In this document: positions 46,796 through 56,669 of the stretch, piece after piece | Position numbering within the stretch: position 1 is the first letter of the stretch | Layout of the letters: the number at the start of each line of letters is the position of its first letter | Origin: Diogma glabrata | Taxonomy: Eukaryota; Arthropoda; Insecta; Diptera; Cylindrotomidae | DNA: 64,000 nt | NCBI GenBank assembly: GCA_963693315.1 | Contig: OY856187.1 | Location: 390,284,248-390,348,247 of the forward strand | Direction of reading: 5' to 3' | The notes under the pieces: model-generated | What the model was told of the DNA's origin: nothing | The model's input: only the letters and a program-made list of their open reading frames with translations | The model's database searches: none | Position numbers and translations under genes: made by a program

Positions 46796-49186
46796 GCACC
46801 CCCTCCCCAAATGGGAGGGTGTCGTACAAAATTTAAATTTTTCTTTGTAATGGCCACAACAAAACCTTCAACTTTAAGTGGCCGGGGGACCCCTTAGAGT
46901 TGAACGATTGATTTCAAATTTTACATATAATAGAGTTATTTCGATTAATTTTCAAGACGCTACTATTCCATTAAGTATGGTAAGTTAATGATATCCATTA
47001 TTTTACGTACACATTCTCAATGTGGTAGAATCATTACAATTAGTTATTATTCAACTAATCTGAAAACCAATCTAATATGATCTAGGCGATCGGGGAGATA
47101 ATTTTGTATGGGAGAAATTGTGAATAGTTAAACTCAAATAACTGGATGAATAATAGGAATTTTTCAATTCTGAAACCAGTTTTGGAATCCTCTAATTAAA
47201 CCTTACATGTTTTAATCAGAAAAAAATTTACGTGTTTCGTGGCGGTATCGAACCCCATTTATCAGTAACACAAATTAGATAGACAATTAATTAGAAATAA
47301 TTAATTGAATATATCAGTCGTTAGGTCGGCAATCTTTGTGAAATTGTTAACTTCATTGTAATTGTTGATGACGTTTCAATTCACTAACTAAAAAATTTCC
47401 ATAAAACATGTCAATTGAATGGCTCAGTTGATAAAGCGTGTATAACACAAGGTATCGAATTTGTGTTACTGATGAATGGGGTTTTCGATACCGCCACGAA
47501 ACACGTAAATTTTTTTTGATTAAAACATGTAAGGTTTGATTAGAGGATTCCAAAACTGGTTTCAGAATTGAAAAATTCCTATTATTCATCCAGTTATTTG
47601 AGTTTAACTATTCAAAATTTCCCCTTTAAACTTAATATTTTTATGGGTATTGACACAAAACGGGAGGGTGTCGTACAAAAATTTAAATTTTTTTTATAAT
47701 GGCCACTAAAAAACCTCTCAACTTTAAGTGGCCGGGGACACCCCTTAGAATTGAATGATTGATTTCAAATTTTACACATAATATTTTTAAAGGTATTGAC
47801 ACCAAATGGAAGGGTGTCGTTCAAAAAATTTATATTTTTATTTGTAATGGCCACAATAAAAACCTTCAACTTTAAGTGGCCGGGGGGCACCCCTTAGAGT
47901 TAAACGATTGATTTCAAATTTTGAAAATAATATTTTTATGGGTATTGACACCAAATGGGAGGGTGTCGTACAAAATATTTAAATTTTTCTTTATATTGGC
48001 CACAACAAAACCTCTCAACTTTAAGTGGCCGGTGCACCCCTTAAAGTTAACCGATTCATTTCAAATTTTACACATAATAGTTTTATGGGTATTGACACCA
48101 AATGGGAGGGTGTCATACAAAAATTTAAATTTTTCTTTGTAATGGCCACAGCAAAACCTTCAACTTTAAGTGGCCGGTGGCACCCCTTAGAGTTGAACGA
48201 TTGATTTCAAACTTTGCAAATAATATTTTTATGGTATTGACACCAAATTGGAGGGTGTCGTACAAAAAAATTTAAATTTTCCTTTATAATGGCCACAACA
48301 AAACCTCTCAACTTTAAGTGGCCGGGAGCACCCCTTAGAGTTGACCGATTGATTTAAAATTTTACACATAATATTTTTATGGGTATTGACACCAAATGGG
48401 AGGGTGTCGTACAAAAAATTTAAATTTTTCTTTGTAATGGCCACAACAAAACCTCTCAACTTTAAGTGGCCGGGAGCACCCCTTAGAGTTGACCGATTGA
48501 TTTAAAATTTTACACATAATATTTTTATGGGTATTGACACCAAATGGGAGGGTGTCGTACAAAAAATTTAAATTTTTCTTTGTAATGGCCACAACTAAAC
48601 CTTCAACTTTAAGTGACGGGGGCACCCCTTAGGGTTGAACGATTGATTTCAAATTTTGAAAATATTATTTTTATGGGTATTGACACCAAATGGGAGGGTG
48701 TGGTACAAAAATTTAAATTTTTCTTTATAATGGCCACAACAAAACCTTTCAACTTTAAGTGGCCGTCGCACCCCTTAAAGTTAACCGATTCATTTCAAAT
48801 TTTACACATAATAGTTTTATGGGTATTGACACCAAATGGGAGGGTGTCATACAAAAATTTAAATTTTTCTTTGTAATGGCCACAACCAAACCTCTCAACT
48901 TTAAGTGGTCGGGGGCACCCCTAAGAGTTGAAAGATTGATTTCAATTTTTACACATAATTTTTTTTATGGCTATTGACACCAAATGAGAGGGTGTAGCAC
49001 AAAAAATAAGAAAGTTTCTTTTAAGGTCCAGAACAAAATGTCTCAACTTTAAGTGGCCGGAGGCACGTCTTAGAATTGACCGATTGATATCAGATTTTGC
49101 AAATAATATTTTTATGGGTATTCGCACAAAATGGGAGGGTGCCGCAAACTGTACAATGAAAAAAAAAAATTCTAAGGGCCACCCTA
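46796..49186 (+). repeat. Right arm: ~12 tandem 147-bp units, interrupted
   Basis: TGACAC landmarks at 47651, 47797, 47946, 48093, 48238, 48387, 48535, 48681, 48827 and 48975, plus a variant at 49121, give spacings of 145-149 bp. The unit before the insert lies at 46,796-46,930. Units share GGCCACAACAAAACC, CAACTTTAAGTGGCCGG, AGTTGACCGATTGATTT and AATGGGAGGGTGTCGTAC. Open frames here are by-products of the repeat. Confidence 0.85.
46931..47637. mobile_element. Insert in the foldback element: inverted SINE pair
   Basis: The insert interrupts a 147-bp unit between ..TTACATATAAT and AATATTTTTATGGG. It contains 167-bp inverted repeats, 47,110-47,276 against 47,458-47,624, at about 97% identity by eye. 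The right copy has a pol-III A box (TGGCTCAGTTGATAAAGCG, 47420-47438) and a B-box-like TTTTCGATACC; the left copy, read in reverse, has a perfect GGTTCGATACC. This is best read as two tRNA-derived SINE copies in opposite orientation. Confidence 0.65.
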
Positions 49187-49194
49187 ATGGAGAT
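49187..49194 (+). repeat. Right target-site duplication ATGGAGAT
   Basis: Immediately follows the terminal CCACCCTA of the foldback element; partner of 45939-45946. Confidence 0.85.
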
Positions 49195-50153
49195 GAGAGC
49201 ACTACTCTGCATATTGAAATTTTCTTATTGGTTCGAAATATATAAATCGACAAAACGCTTGTATTCAAAACAGTTTTTTAACTCTTTTATTTAACTTGTG
49301 CTTGGGATAGGTCTTTGTCAGAACTACTCATTAATTTTTCAGCAACTTTCCTTTTGTCTCAAATTTTAAAAAACAAGTTTTTTGGACCTACGTCTGTGCA
49401 GCATGTTTCTAAAAGTTGAAGACCAAAAAACTTAATATAACTAAAGCATAATTTTTCAATTTTTCCGTGCTAAAAAAATTACATCGAAGTCCATAGAAAT
49501 TTTAGGCAATGTTTTGCAAAAACATCGCAATTTTGCTCATATAAACTAATCATATAATCGCGGACATGAAACATCTTTTTATTATGTTTATATCAAAGAA
49601 TAGCATTAAACTACAAATAATGAATATAATTATGACATTTTTCATTTTAAATATTATTCTCCCTATTTAAATTTTTCTCCTTAATCGCTTTTGAACTTAT
49701 AACATTTACCGTATCAATGTTAATTTTTAACTGTTTGTATCGCTTTCAATTTAAAACTGCTTGTACCGCTGAAAATTTAAAACCGGCTGTATATCTATAG
49801 CACGACCTCTTATACATCAATATCTCTACAAAATTTCAGAACACAAACCAATCTTAAACAACAAAAACATAATAAAACTATGATCACATATAGGTGTGAA
49901 CTATCCCGATCTATTACTTTTACCTATGTTTTTTTTCTCCTTATTTTCTGTTCTTAGTAGATAAAGAAATATTTCCTGTTGGTTATTATTTTGTTTTTGC
50001 TATTTGCTCACGTGTTTTATATTGTTTTAGTGAAACTGTTTTTTTTAAAAGGTATTTTCAAGATGTTCTTTTGTACTTCGTACTTCATAAACTTCACAAT
50101 ATGCCTAATGCCAAAAGTAAAAATTGTAAATTTAAAATTTTTTCTAATTTCAG
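49195..50153. other. AT-rich intergenic stretch
   Basis: No gene or mobile element recognised. The short frames near 49,980-50,150 are hydrophobic translations of T-rich DNA and probably intronic relative to the exon at 50,154. Confidence 0.45.
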
Positions 50154-50254
50154 ATATCGTCCTATTGATGGTTATTGCAATAATCCAAAATATCCAAAAG
50201 ATGGAGCAGCAGGAACTCCTTACGCCTCCATATTATATTCAAAATATGATGATT
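50154..50254 (+). CDS. Isolated exon of an animal haem-peroxidase-like gene
   Basis: A 101-bp stretch bounded by a pyrimidine-rich acceptor (TTTTTTCTAATTTCAG) and a donor (GTGAGTAG). It encodes YRPIDGYCNNPKYPKDGAAG, then TPYASILYSKYDD. This matches the conserved N-terminal signature of animal haem peroxidases (peroxidasin/chorion-peroxidase group: YR..DG.CNN...P.wGaa.tpf.RlLpp.YdDg), including the Cys-Asn-Asn. The entering phase leaves one base of a split codon and the leaving phase one base. The exon preserves the frame and has no stop, so it may be functional or a fresh fragment. I found no neighbouring exon with the 'DG.s.PR' continuation or haem-ligand region within the next few kilobases, so the gene either has very large introns or this is a captured or orphan exon. 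The catalytic domain is not in view. Confidence 0.55.
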
Positions 50255-50759
50255 GTGAGTAGCGTTTTGATTACAACAAAACCCTTTAAGCAAACAAGAT
50301 TTTTGCATTTTTGATTTTATTTAACCATAACTTAATACCCCGTTTGTGTTAAAAACTATAATAATTCATAATTTAAATATACAACCGTGTTACATGTTAC
50401 TCGAAAAATAACGGTAGCGGGACTGTCATTTATTAACATTAAGTAACGGGACTGCCAAAGTCATTTATTTCATATAAAGCACCTTTAAAATTAATTTTCG
50501 AAACACGTACAACATCTGTTAAATCTGTGCTTAAATAATTATAGTAATCTTTTTCGTTAAGCCAAATTTTACTTCATTTTGAAAAAGTTTCCTCCATTAA
50601 TAAAGAAGAAAAATGAAGCGAGCTTTTAATCACCAATGTTGTTATGAAGGATAATTAAAACTCCGTGATTGAAATTCGAACCACTGCCCCACACGCACTA
50701 AATCTGCCTTAGCAGAAGTTTGCACAGTTGTTTTCATTTTTCCTTTACACATGGTTTCT

Positions 50760-51260
50760 GGTACTCAGTCCGTGATCGTCATCTGCAATGGTTTCCGTTG
50801 GAAAGTTGTCATAAACCAGTTGTGAGCTACAGCTATTTCCATTTCTTTTTTGTATTAAATTTGTAATCGTTAATATAAACATCATAAAATGGTTGTGCTA
50901 TATCGTTGATTCGTAACCACGCTATTTTCATATATGGTTCTTGCCATCATTATTATTCCATAATTTGTTTTACGTCGTTTCCTATTTTAATACCCGGTGA
51001 TTGTAAGAATTTGTTTGCAGAATACAATAAAACGACGGGGTAAAATAAAACGAAATTTCCCTAATTTGAAATCGCTATATTTTTCCAAGGGATAGGAGGA
51101 ATCAATCCATGGATTACGTCTCGTTTGTCGTCGTGTCCTGAACCTTTTGAGTTGCGTTTGTTACATTTCCCAATGTAATTTCCTATACTCAATTTGTAAT
51201 CGTTGGTTGCTATAAAATTGGCATAGAACAGTTGTACAATAACTTGCGCTACTCTCATGT
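50760..51260 (-). pseudogene. Three diverged protein-like repeats, unknown family
   Basis: On the minus strand three related segments occur. 51,061-51,258 is an open 65-codon frame (MRVAQVIVQLFYANFIATND, then YKLSIGNYIGKC). About 50,840-50,930 reads MKIAWLRINDIAQPFYDVYI, then NDYKFNTK. About 50,760-50,830 reads MEIAVAHNWFMTTFQRKP. The shared pattern is M-[KRE]-[IV]-A, a hydrophobic/aromatic centre, and NDYK in two copies. CAATTTGTAATCGTT (or its A-variant) is shared at DNA level. They could be exons or repeats of a decayed gene. I do not recognise the family and cannot show a start or full splicing. Confidence 0.3.
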
Positions 51261-53029
51261 AGATGTCCTACAATCGTTTCATAGTCAATTTTTCTGTTTA
51301 CAATTATCTTCCCATTTTTAGTAAAGACCTTTTAGTGGGTCAAAAAAAATTTGATATATGTTTGTACCATAAACCAACAGGGCGCAGATTTTTGTGTCTG
51401 GTTGCAAAAAAAAATTTATATTATAAATAATAGAAAAAAAATTACTATTCGTTTGTGCTGTTATAAAAAAATAAAGAATATGAAAGAAGTTATATCTACG
51501 TAGATCAGTCAGGCTAGTTTGATAAAGCAAATTAACAATTGTAAAAGAATTACAATCAGAAAAATTACATTATCTGTTCGGTTCGGCAACCAAAACAAAA
51601 ATTTGCGCGTTCATTTAAAACAAGATTGTTCATATCAAGGCTAGAACCGCTCAAATTAAACTGTATAAACTGGTGTGCGTTAATGTAAATAAACTAAAAA
51701 AATAAGAACTTATATATAGTTATGATACAAATGTATAATCTCTAAACATAGTTCCTAATTAAGATGCATACAATGTTTTTTTTGTTGTTCTCGAACTTAA
51801 GGAAATTATACTGTTAATACAAATATATGTCCTCGTATTTTTAAATCGTTTGATTGATATTTTAAATTTCTGTTATCAATTGGAATTCTGTATTTTATTG
51901 GAACTGTAAAATAAACTGATTCGGCCGATTAGTCATAAGCGTTACGGCAATTTAATTTTTTTTTACGAAAACTCCGTGAGTGGATATATTTCGACAATTT
52001 TGGGTTGGATCATATATCTTATTCAAGATCCACTGCCGCATCTGATACTTACCTTGGAGGACAACCAACCAGTCCAAGATTTATATACAAATATTGTTGT
52101 TACCTTACACATCTCTACTTTTGCGATATGCTGATCGTACTAGAGCCGATGGAAGAGATGGTGTAAGCTTCGGCTAGGTGATTGAGGCACGGGGTCCGCA
52201 TCAACAATGGGGTAGGTCATATATTAATTTTATTTTATTTTACCTGTATGAATGTTGATGGATGAGTACGTGGGTGTATGAAAGTGTACATATGGAGGTG
52301 TGAATGTATGTTGAATGAGCGAGTGGATGTGGTGCATGCGAGTATGAGTCAGAGGAGAATGTGCTAGATTAAACGAGTTTTTTTTTCACACAACAATGAT
52401 GTCTACGGTTATCATAGGTAGCCAATATTACCTCTATTTTTTGTTTGTTTTAGAAGTCAAACCTGTTTTTTTTAACTCGATTATTTCCATCACATCAAAC
52501 CAAGACCTACCGTTGTTTATGGATTCTGGTATTAAAAGTTAACTTAATTTAAACAGTTGATTTTATATATTATATTGGTGATTCATGCAATAACATAACA
52601 CCGATACATGACATAAACATACTTTAATTCGCAACCTATCGCTGGTGTGGTGTTATAAAGGGGGGGATAAATTGGAATTCTGCATTATGGTTATTTTACA
52701 AATCAACAAATGGACCTATTATACAAATATATTACTTCCTACTGAGATTGATTTTTTGATTTTTGAATTGATTTTTTTTTCTAGTTCTGTCTGGTGCATT
52801 CCAAATTTTGAGTGCGCGGGATTTTTACTTTCAGAAAACTTACAATATTTGTTACCAGTTTGTCCATGAAATTATATATGAAGTTAAATTATTAAAACAA
52901 TAATCGAATGAATAATTCAATCACTAACAGGAACTTTTCAAATTATTCTACCAAATTATTTTATTTCAAATTATTTTAAAGTGGAAGTGAAGGATGAACA
53001 TTTTGAAATGTTAAACTTCGGGTCATGGA

Positions 53030-53130
53030 TGTAGGTATGGGTGATTGTGTGCCTGTGTGTGAGTGTGTGCGGGTGTGTATGTGGGTGAGAGTGCGCGAGT
53101 GTATGAGGGGTGAAAGTGTGAAATTGTGTG
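53030..53130 (+). repeat. GT-rich low-complexity tract
   Basis: Imperfect GTGTGT/GAGTGT repeats with interspersed GGG. Another diverged tract lies at 52,250-52,370. Probably an old microsatellite. Confidence 0.5.
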
Positions 53131-53474
53131 ATGAAGTATGGGGTTGGACGTGGTGATCGTGGTTATTTTCGCGTATGGGGGTCGCTAGAGTCTCAGGCCT
53201 TATCTTGCTTATTTGCTGCTATCTGTTCTTATCATGTTTCACGCGTACTATTGTTTATTTGTGCTGAAGTAGCAGGATTTCTTTCTCGATCGCATAGATT
53301 GCAGCTAGTCTGGGGCTATAAATAAATCTCGCTAGGTACGCGAACTGCTATGCCACTTCGTTGTTATTCAACGAAGCAGCGCTTCACTACAATGTATAAT
53401 TTATATTTAATCTCAAATTGATATTTCGAGCATATTGTTTGTGCATTTGATGTTTTGCCTCTGTAAGTTATAGA

Positions 53475-53701
53475 TCAAATAAACTTACTTGAAAACTTAT
53501 TTGATCGCTAATTTTTCATATATCCGAACTGATCAGCTAGAGTTCTGATTATTTTTCATTCATATATTTAAAAAGAAAAATTAAAAATTATATGCTAGCA
53601 TTTCTCACAACCACTTTTTGAAATCATTGCTCCTACGTCAAGAAAATGTCTACGCAAAAACTTTATTTATAAGCGTAGCGAAGCACGCCGGACTCTCCTA
53701 G
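53475..53701 (+). mobile_element. Helitron 3' end (plus strand), 5' end not found
   Basis: Nearly identical to each arm of the palindrome at 41,635-42,071. It ends in the GCGT-AGCGAAGC-ACGC hairpin and CTAG (53698-53701) followed by T. The downstream sequence TCAACATTATTACG is the interrupted coding start of another Helitron on the minus strand, so this terminus marks an insertion into that element at an A/T site. The matching 5' end was not located upstream; it may be diverged or deleted. Confidence 0.75.
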
Positions 53702-53787
53702 TCAACATTATTACGCATATAATCTCTTTTATTCCGACGACTCGATTTACCACTCACTTCCAAACGTTCACGATGTGGTCTTGGCAT
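53698..53787 (-). pseudogene. Helitron protein N-terminus, truncated by insertion
   Basis: 29 codons from ATG at 53787: MPRPHRERLEV, then SGKSSRRNKRDYMRNNVD, followed by TAG. The stop is created by the CTAG terminus of the plus-strand Helitron at 53698-53701. A deleted version of the same start lies at about 37,470-37,530 and continues FMNDE, showing what was lost. The basic Arg/Lys-rich N-terminus resembles the leader of insect Helitron Rep/helicase proteins. Confidence 0.65.
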
Positions 53788-54543
53788 CGAAATAAATAAT
53801 ATCGAAATAATATCAAAATAATATCGAAATAATATCAAATAACAAAATAATCGAAATAATATCAAAATAATATCGAAAACGAATATCAAAGTATTTAATA
53901 TCAAATGTTCATCCTTCAATGTACGAAGACATAAGAAGACTAAAATGTATAAAAGAAAATGTATAAAATTCCATCTACGTTTGTAAATACACTGAAATTT
54001 GATTAGAATATTTTTACTAATACTACGCATACGAATATAAGGTTTCAATGCTTAAATCAAAAATATAAATAAAAAAATTGAAATATCTGTAAACATCCAT
54101 AAAATTTTAGCACTAAATTGAAATTTGAATAGAAAATATAAAATACTAACTAAATCAATGCATAAACTCATTCATACCATTATCATCCATTCACAACATT
54201 CAACGTATTAATATATAAGATAAAAAACAAAGAAAAATAACGTCCACACTCTCCTAAATCAATGCGTAAGCTGCTAAGAAAATATAAAATACTATAAACA
54301 AAGAAAAGATTTGGACGATTCCATTTGATCCATTTGATTTGATTTGAGGGGAAGCAGTTGAATTCAAAAATACATTATAATTCGTCTATAACTTTTTGAT
54401 TTATGATCCGAAAAATCCCAAAAATCTCTCAGATATAGGTTACACTAATATCAGTTAGCAGTGAAAATTTGGAATAAGTGAAAATTCGAATAAAAAAGCC
54501 TTAGGCTGTACAAAGTACAAAGTTAGCGTATTAATATATAAGA
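53702..54543 (-). mobile_element. Helitron 5' portion (minus strand), 3' part lost
   Basis: Read on the minus strand it begins TCTTATATATTAATACGCTA at 54543, preceded by A. It shares about 150 bp with the 5' end at 37,131 and leads to the truncated ORF at 53,787. The remainder is cut by the plus-strand Helitron 3' end at 53,701. Confidence 0.7.
53787..53890. repeat. ~11-bp minisatellite upstream of the Helitron ORF
   Basis: About nine copies of ATATCGAAATA/ATATCAAAATA lie directly before the ATG of the minus-strand Helitron protein (its 5' leader). The Helitron 2 copy at 37 kb lacks it, so the expansion is specific to this copy. Confidence 0.65.
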
Positions 54544-54817
54544 TACATAAAAGGAGTCCAATTGTTTTACACTTTTACCTATTACAAATATTTTTGGTTG
54601 GATTGATTTTTTTTTCTTTTTTAGTGTTTCAATTTTTTTTTCAAATCGTTGATGCAATATTTTTGCGCATCTGAAATTGATGATTTATAGTTTTTATTAA
54701 TTCTTGGCGGTTAGAGCACGGTATTTAACAGCATTGTGACAATAAAATGTTCTGAATCTATAAGTATAGTAATTAATTTAATGTTTATATAAGTTTTGGA
54801 GATAAATATACTATTTA
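54544..54817. other. AT-rich gap between Helitron and gene remnant
   Basis: No feature recognised. Confidence 0.4.
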
Positions 54818-56105
54818 TTAATATTTACTTTTGTCAATTTCATCCGCCAACATTAATATGTAATGTTTGATTAATTTGTCTTTTACATTTTCCTTTGAAA
54901 AATGTTTAAGTTTAGGTAAAGCTGGTTCAAAGTTTTCCAAAAACAAATTATGTTTTGTGGTATGCATAGTTTTGAAGTATATCAATCTGAAGTTGGAATT
55001 AATTTTTGATAGTAATTTTATTTTTAATGGCAGTTATACCTACCAATTGATATCCCAATGCATCTTCAAATCTTGACAACTTCGTTAGAAATTGAAGTAT
55101 GTTTTCATCAGCTGTTTTAAATTCATTCAGGCGCATAGCTGATGTTCCTTCCCATTTATAGCATATGGTTTCCCATGGATCAGCATTATGGTATAACCAA
55201 CTTTGACATATATCATATTCAGTTTAAACCAAATTTGATAAGTGCTATTTAATTGTAATCGCCTATTGTGAAATTAATTATAGCTTACCTTTGGTTTCAA
55301 CAGTGACTGAAACGGTTGATGAACGACACTCAGGAATATTTTGAATTAAACTTCGTACGTTTTTTTTATTCGTATTAAAATACCGATCATACAATTTACC
55401 AGACGGTTTCTTATTTTTACTTCTCGGAATATAGTAGGTTTTCTAGAAGAAATTATTGAATTAAACATCAAAACTGATATATAAAATGATTCAAATATAC
55501 CTCATTTTCCGTGGGAAATATTTCCACAATTTCCTTCGAAAATTTTAGCATGTGCTCAGGTGATATTCACACATTATTTTCAACATGAAGTTGTATAGCT
55601 AGTCGAACTATACTTGTCTGCTGACTGGATGACAAACGTTGACTAAATTTATAACTGGTGAGCACATCTCTTCCTGTTATAGTTGCAAGCAAAATATGTT
55701 TAACCGATGATGGGGATGCTGTAGTGGAAATATTAGAACTATTAATCCATGACGATACAGCACTTAATGTTTGATCGCTTTTTGCCGGAGTTAAACACTC
55801 ATACTGAAAAAATAGTACTTAAAAATAGTTTCAAAAAATGTTTAATAATATACCCCATTATCCTCTCTCCATTTCTGCAAGTTGTAACGAAAATCAAAAA
55901 GTTCTCCGGTCAAACATTTACTATCAAAAATTTTAGCAATTTCTTTTGAATTAATTCTTGATAATCGTATAAAAGAATTTATTCCGCAGTCAAATAATAA
56001 ATTAATTGTTGAATCATTTAAATTCCAGCTTTTAAATAAATTAAAAATTTCACTATCCACCACATTTTTTAACAAATCCTCTTCAATGTATACAAATTCT
56101 ACATT
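54818..56105 (-). pseudogene. Conserved insect protein of unknown function, multi-exon, disrupted
   Basis: Exons read on the minus strand. Exon A (56,105-55,854) begins with VEFVYIEEDLL and has a helical SAM-like stretch (NLFKSWNLNDSTINLLFDCG) ending KWREDNG. Exon B (55,803-55,501; acceptor TTTTTTCAG, donor GAG|GTATAT) includes LTSYKFSQRLSSSQQTSIVR and an in-frame TGA after HVENNV. Exon C (55,442-55,289; donor G|GTAAGC) begins KTYYIPRSKNKKPSGKLYDR. Exon D (~55,225-55,045) has DPWETICYKWEGTSAMRLNE and LSRFEDALGYQLV. Exon E (~54,966-54,818) ends ADEIDKSKY. A and B join in phase; C to D does not join cleanly. The domain order matches an uncharacterised insect family I recall (SAM-like N-terminus, then a YYIPR..PSG.LY block), but I cannot name it. 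The start is destroyed by the MITE at 56,108. The stop in exon B and that insertion suggest a pseudogene, although the otherwise open exons imply recent loss. Confidence 0.55.
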
Positions 56106-56107
56106 TA

Positions 56108-56666
56108 GTCCCTGGGCCTTCACCTACATAATTTTGTGATTACCACATATTTTATACTTCGTGATGCGTCTGGCCTTGACGAGCCTGAAAACATTTGTTC
56201 TATGATTTTTCTCAAATCGGCCGCTTTTGCGTTCGGCAAGCTCCGAAAAATGCCGATTGCCCGCGATCTTGTAAATTTGCTACCACATTTATTTTTTTTG
56301 ACTGTGAAGGTTGGAAATTTGTTTTAGAATACGAGGGTAAGCTTGTCCGACCAAAATGTGTTTGCCATTGTCGAGTCCGACAACTGACATTTTGGATGTT
56401 TAGGTTGTCGGACTAGACAATAGCAGACAGATTTTTGTCGGACAAGGTTACCCTTGTGTTCTAAATCACATTTCCAACCCCCATAGTTAAACAAAAACAA
56501 AAATTTACAAGATCCCGGGCAATCGGCATTTTTCGGAGCTTGCCGAAAGCAAAAGCGGCCGATTTGAAAAAAATCGCAGAACAAATGTTTTCGAGGTCGT
56601 CAAGGAGCATCACGAAGTATTAAATATGTGGTAATCACAAAATTATGTAGGTGAAGGCCCAGGGAC
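56108..56666. mobile_element. Palindromic MITE, ~560 bp, inserted in gene remnant
   Basis: Nearly the whole element is an inverted repeat: GTCCCTGGGCCTTCACCTAC.. at the left is complementary to ..GTAGGTGAAGGCCCAGGGAC at the right, with arms of about 265 bp and a ~20-bp loop near 56,388. TA lies on both sides (56106-56107 and 56667-56668), consistent with a Tc1/mariner-type TA duplication, although TTA/TAA symmetry leaves the exact ends open. Non-coding; its open frames are antisense images of one another. Confidence 0.75.
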
Positions 56667-56669
56667 TAA

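Larger units (their letters stand above)
45947..49186. mobile_element. Foldback transposon with 147-bp tandem-repeat arms
   Basis: Ends TAGGGTGGCCCTTA (45947) and TAAGGGCCACCCTA (to 49186) are perfect inverted repeats flanked by the 8-bp duplication ATGGAGAT. Both arms consist of tandem units whose landmark (GGGTATTGACACC on the right, its complement on the left) recurs every 145-149 bp: about 6 units on the left (to ~46,795) and about 12 on the right. The terminal unit of each arm is a distinct variant (GCACAAAATGGGAGGGTGCC type) shared by both ends. The TAGGG end and 8-bp TSD fit the hAT end rule (YARNG), though P-like elements also make 8-bp TSDs. There is no transposase, so it is non-autonomous. 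A ~700-bp insert (46,931-47,637) interrupts the right arm near the inversion centre. Confidence 0.85.
50255..53474. other. Mostly non-coding stretch with protein-like minus-strand repeats
   Basis: Apart from the minus-strand units at 50,760-51,260, no gene was recognised. A donor-like GGTAAGT on the minus strand near 52,052 follows residues like LGLVGCPP. 52,250-52,370 and 53,030-53,130 are GT-rich on the plus strand (GTGTGTGAGTGTGTGCGGG) and unusually low in A/T for the region. No terminal repeats found. Confidence 0.4.

Noticed and set aside
46094..49268. Multiple 70-110-codon open frames in the 147-bp repeat region on both strands
   Set aside because: All repeat the same short peptides with the 147-bp (49-codon) period and appear in several frames and strands; they are by-products of tandem repetition.
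50640..50720. tRNA-like GGTTCGAATTTC on the minus strand near 50,680
   Set aside because: A B-box-like string is present but the T-stem does not pair and no A box or acceptor stem is found at the right distance.
56136..56584. Open frames within the palindromic MITE (FSQIGRFC and FFQIGRFC on opposite strands)
   Set aside because: They are the two arms of the same palindrome translated on opposite strands, with no start or domain support.
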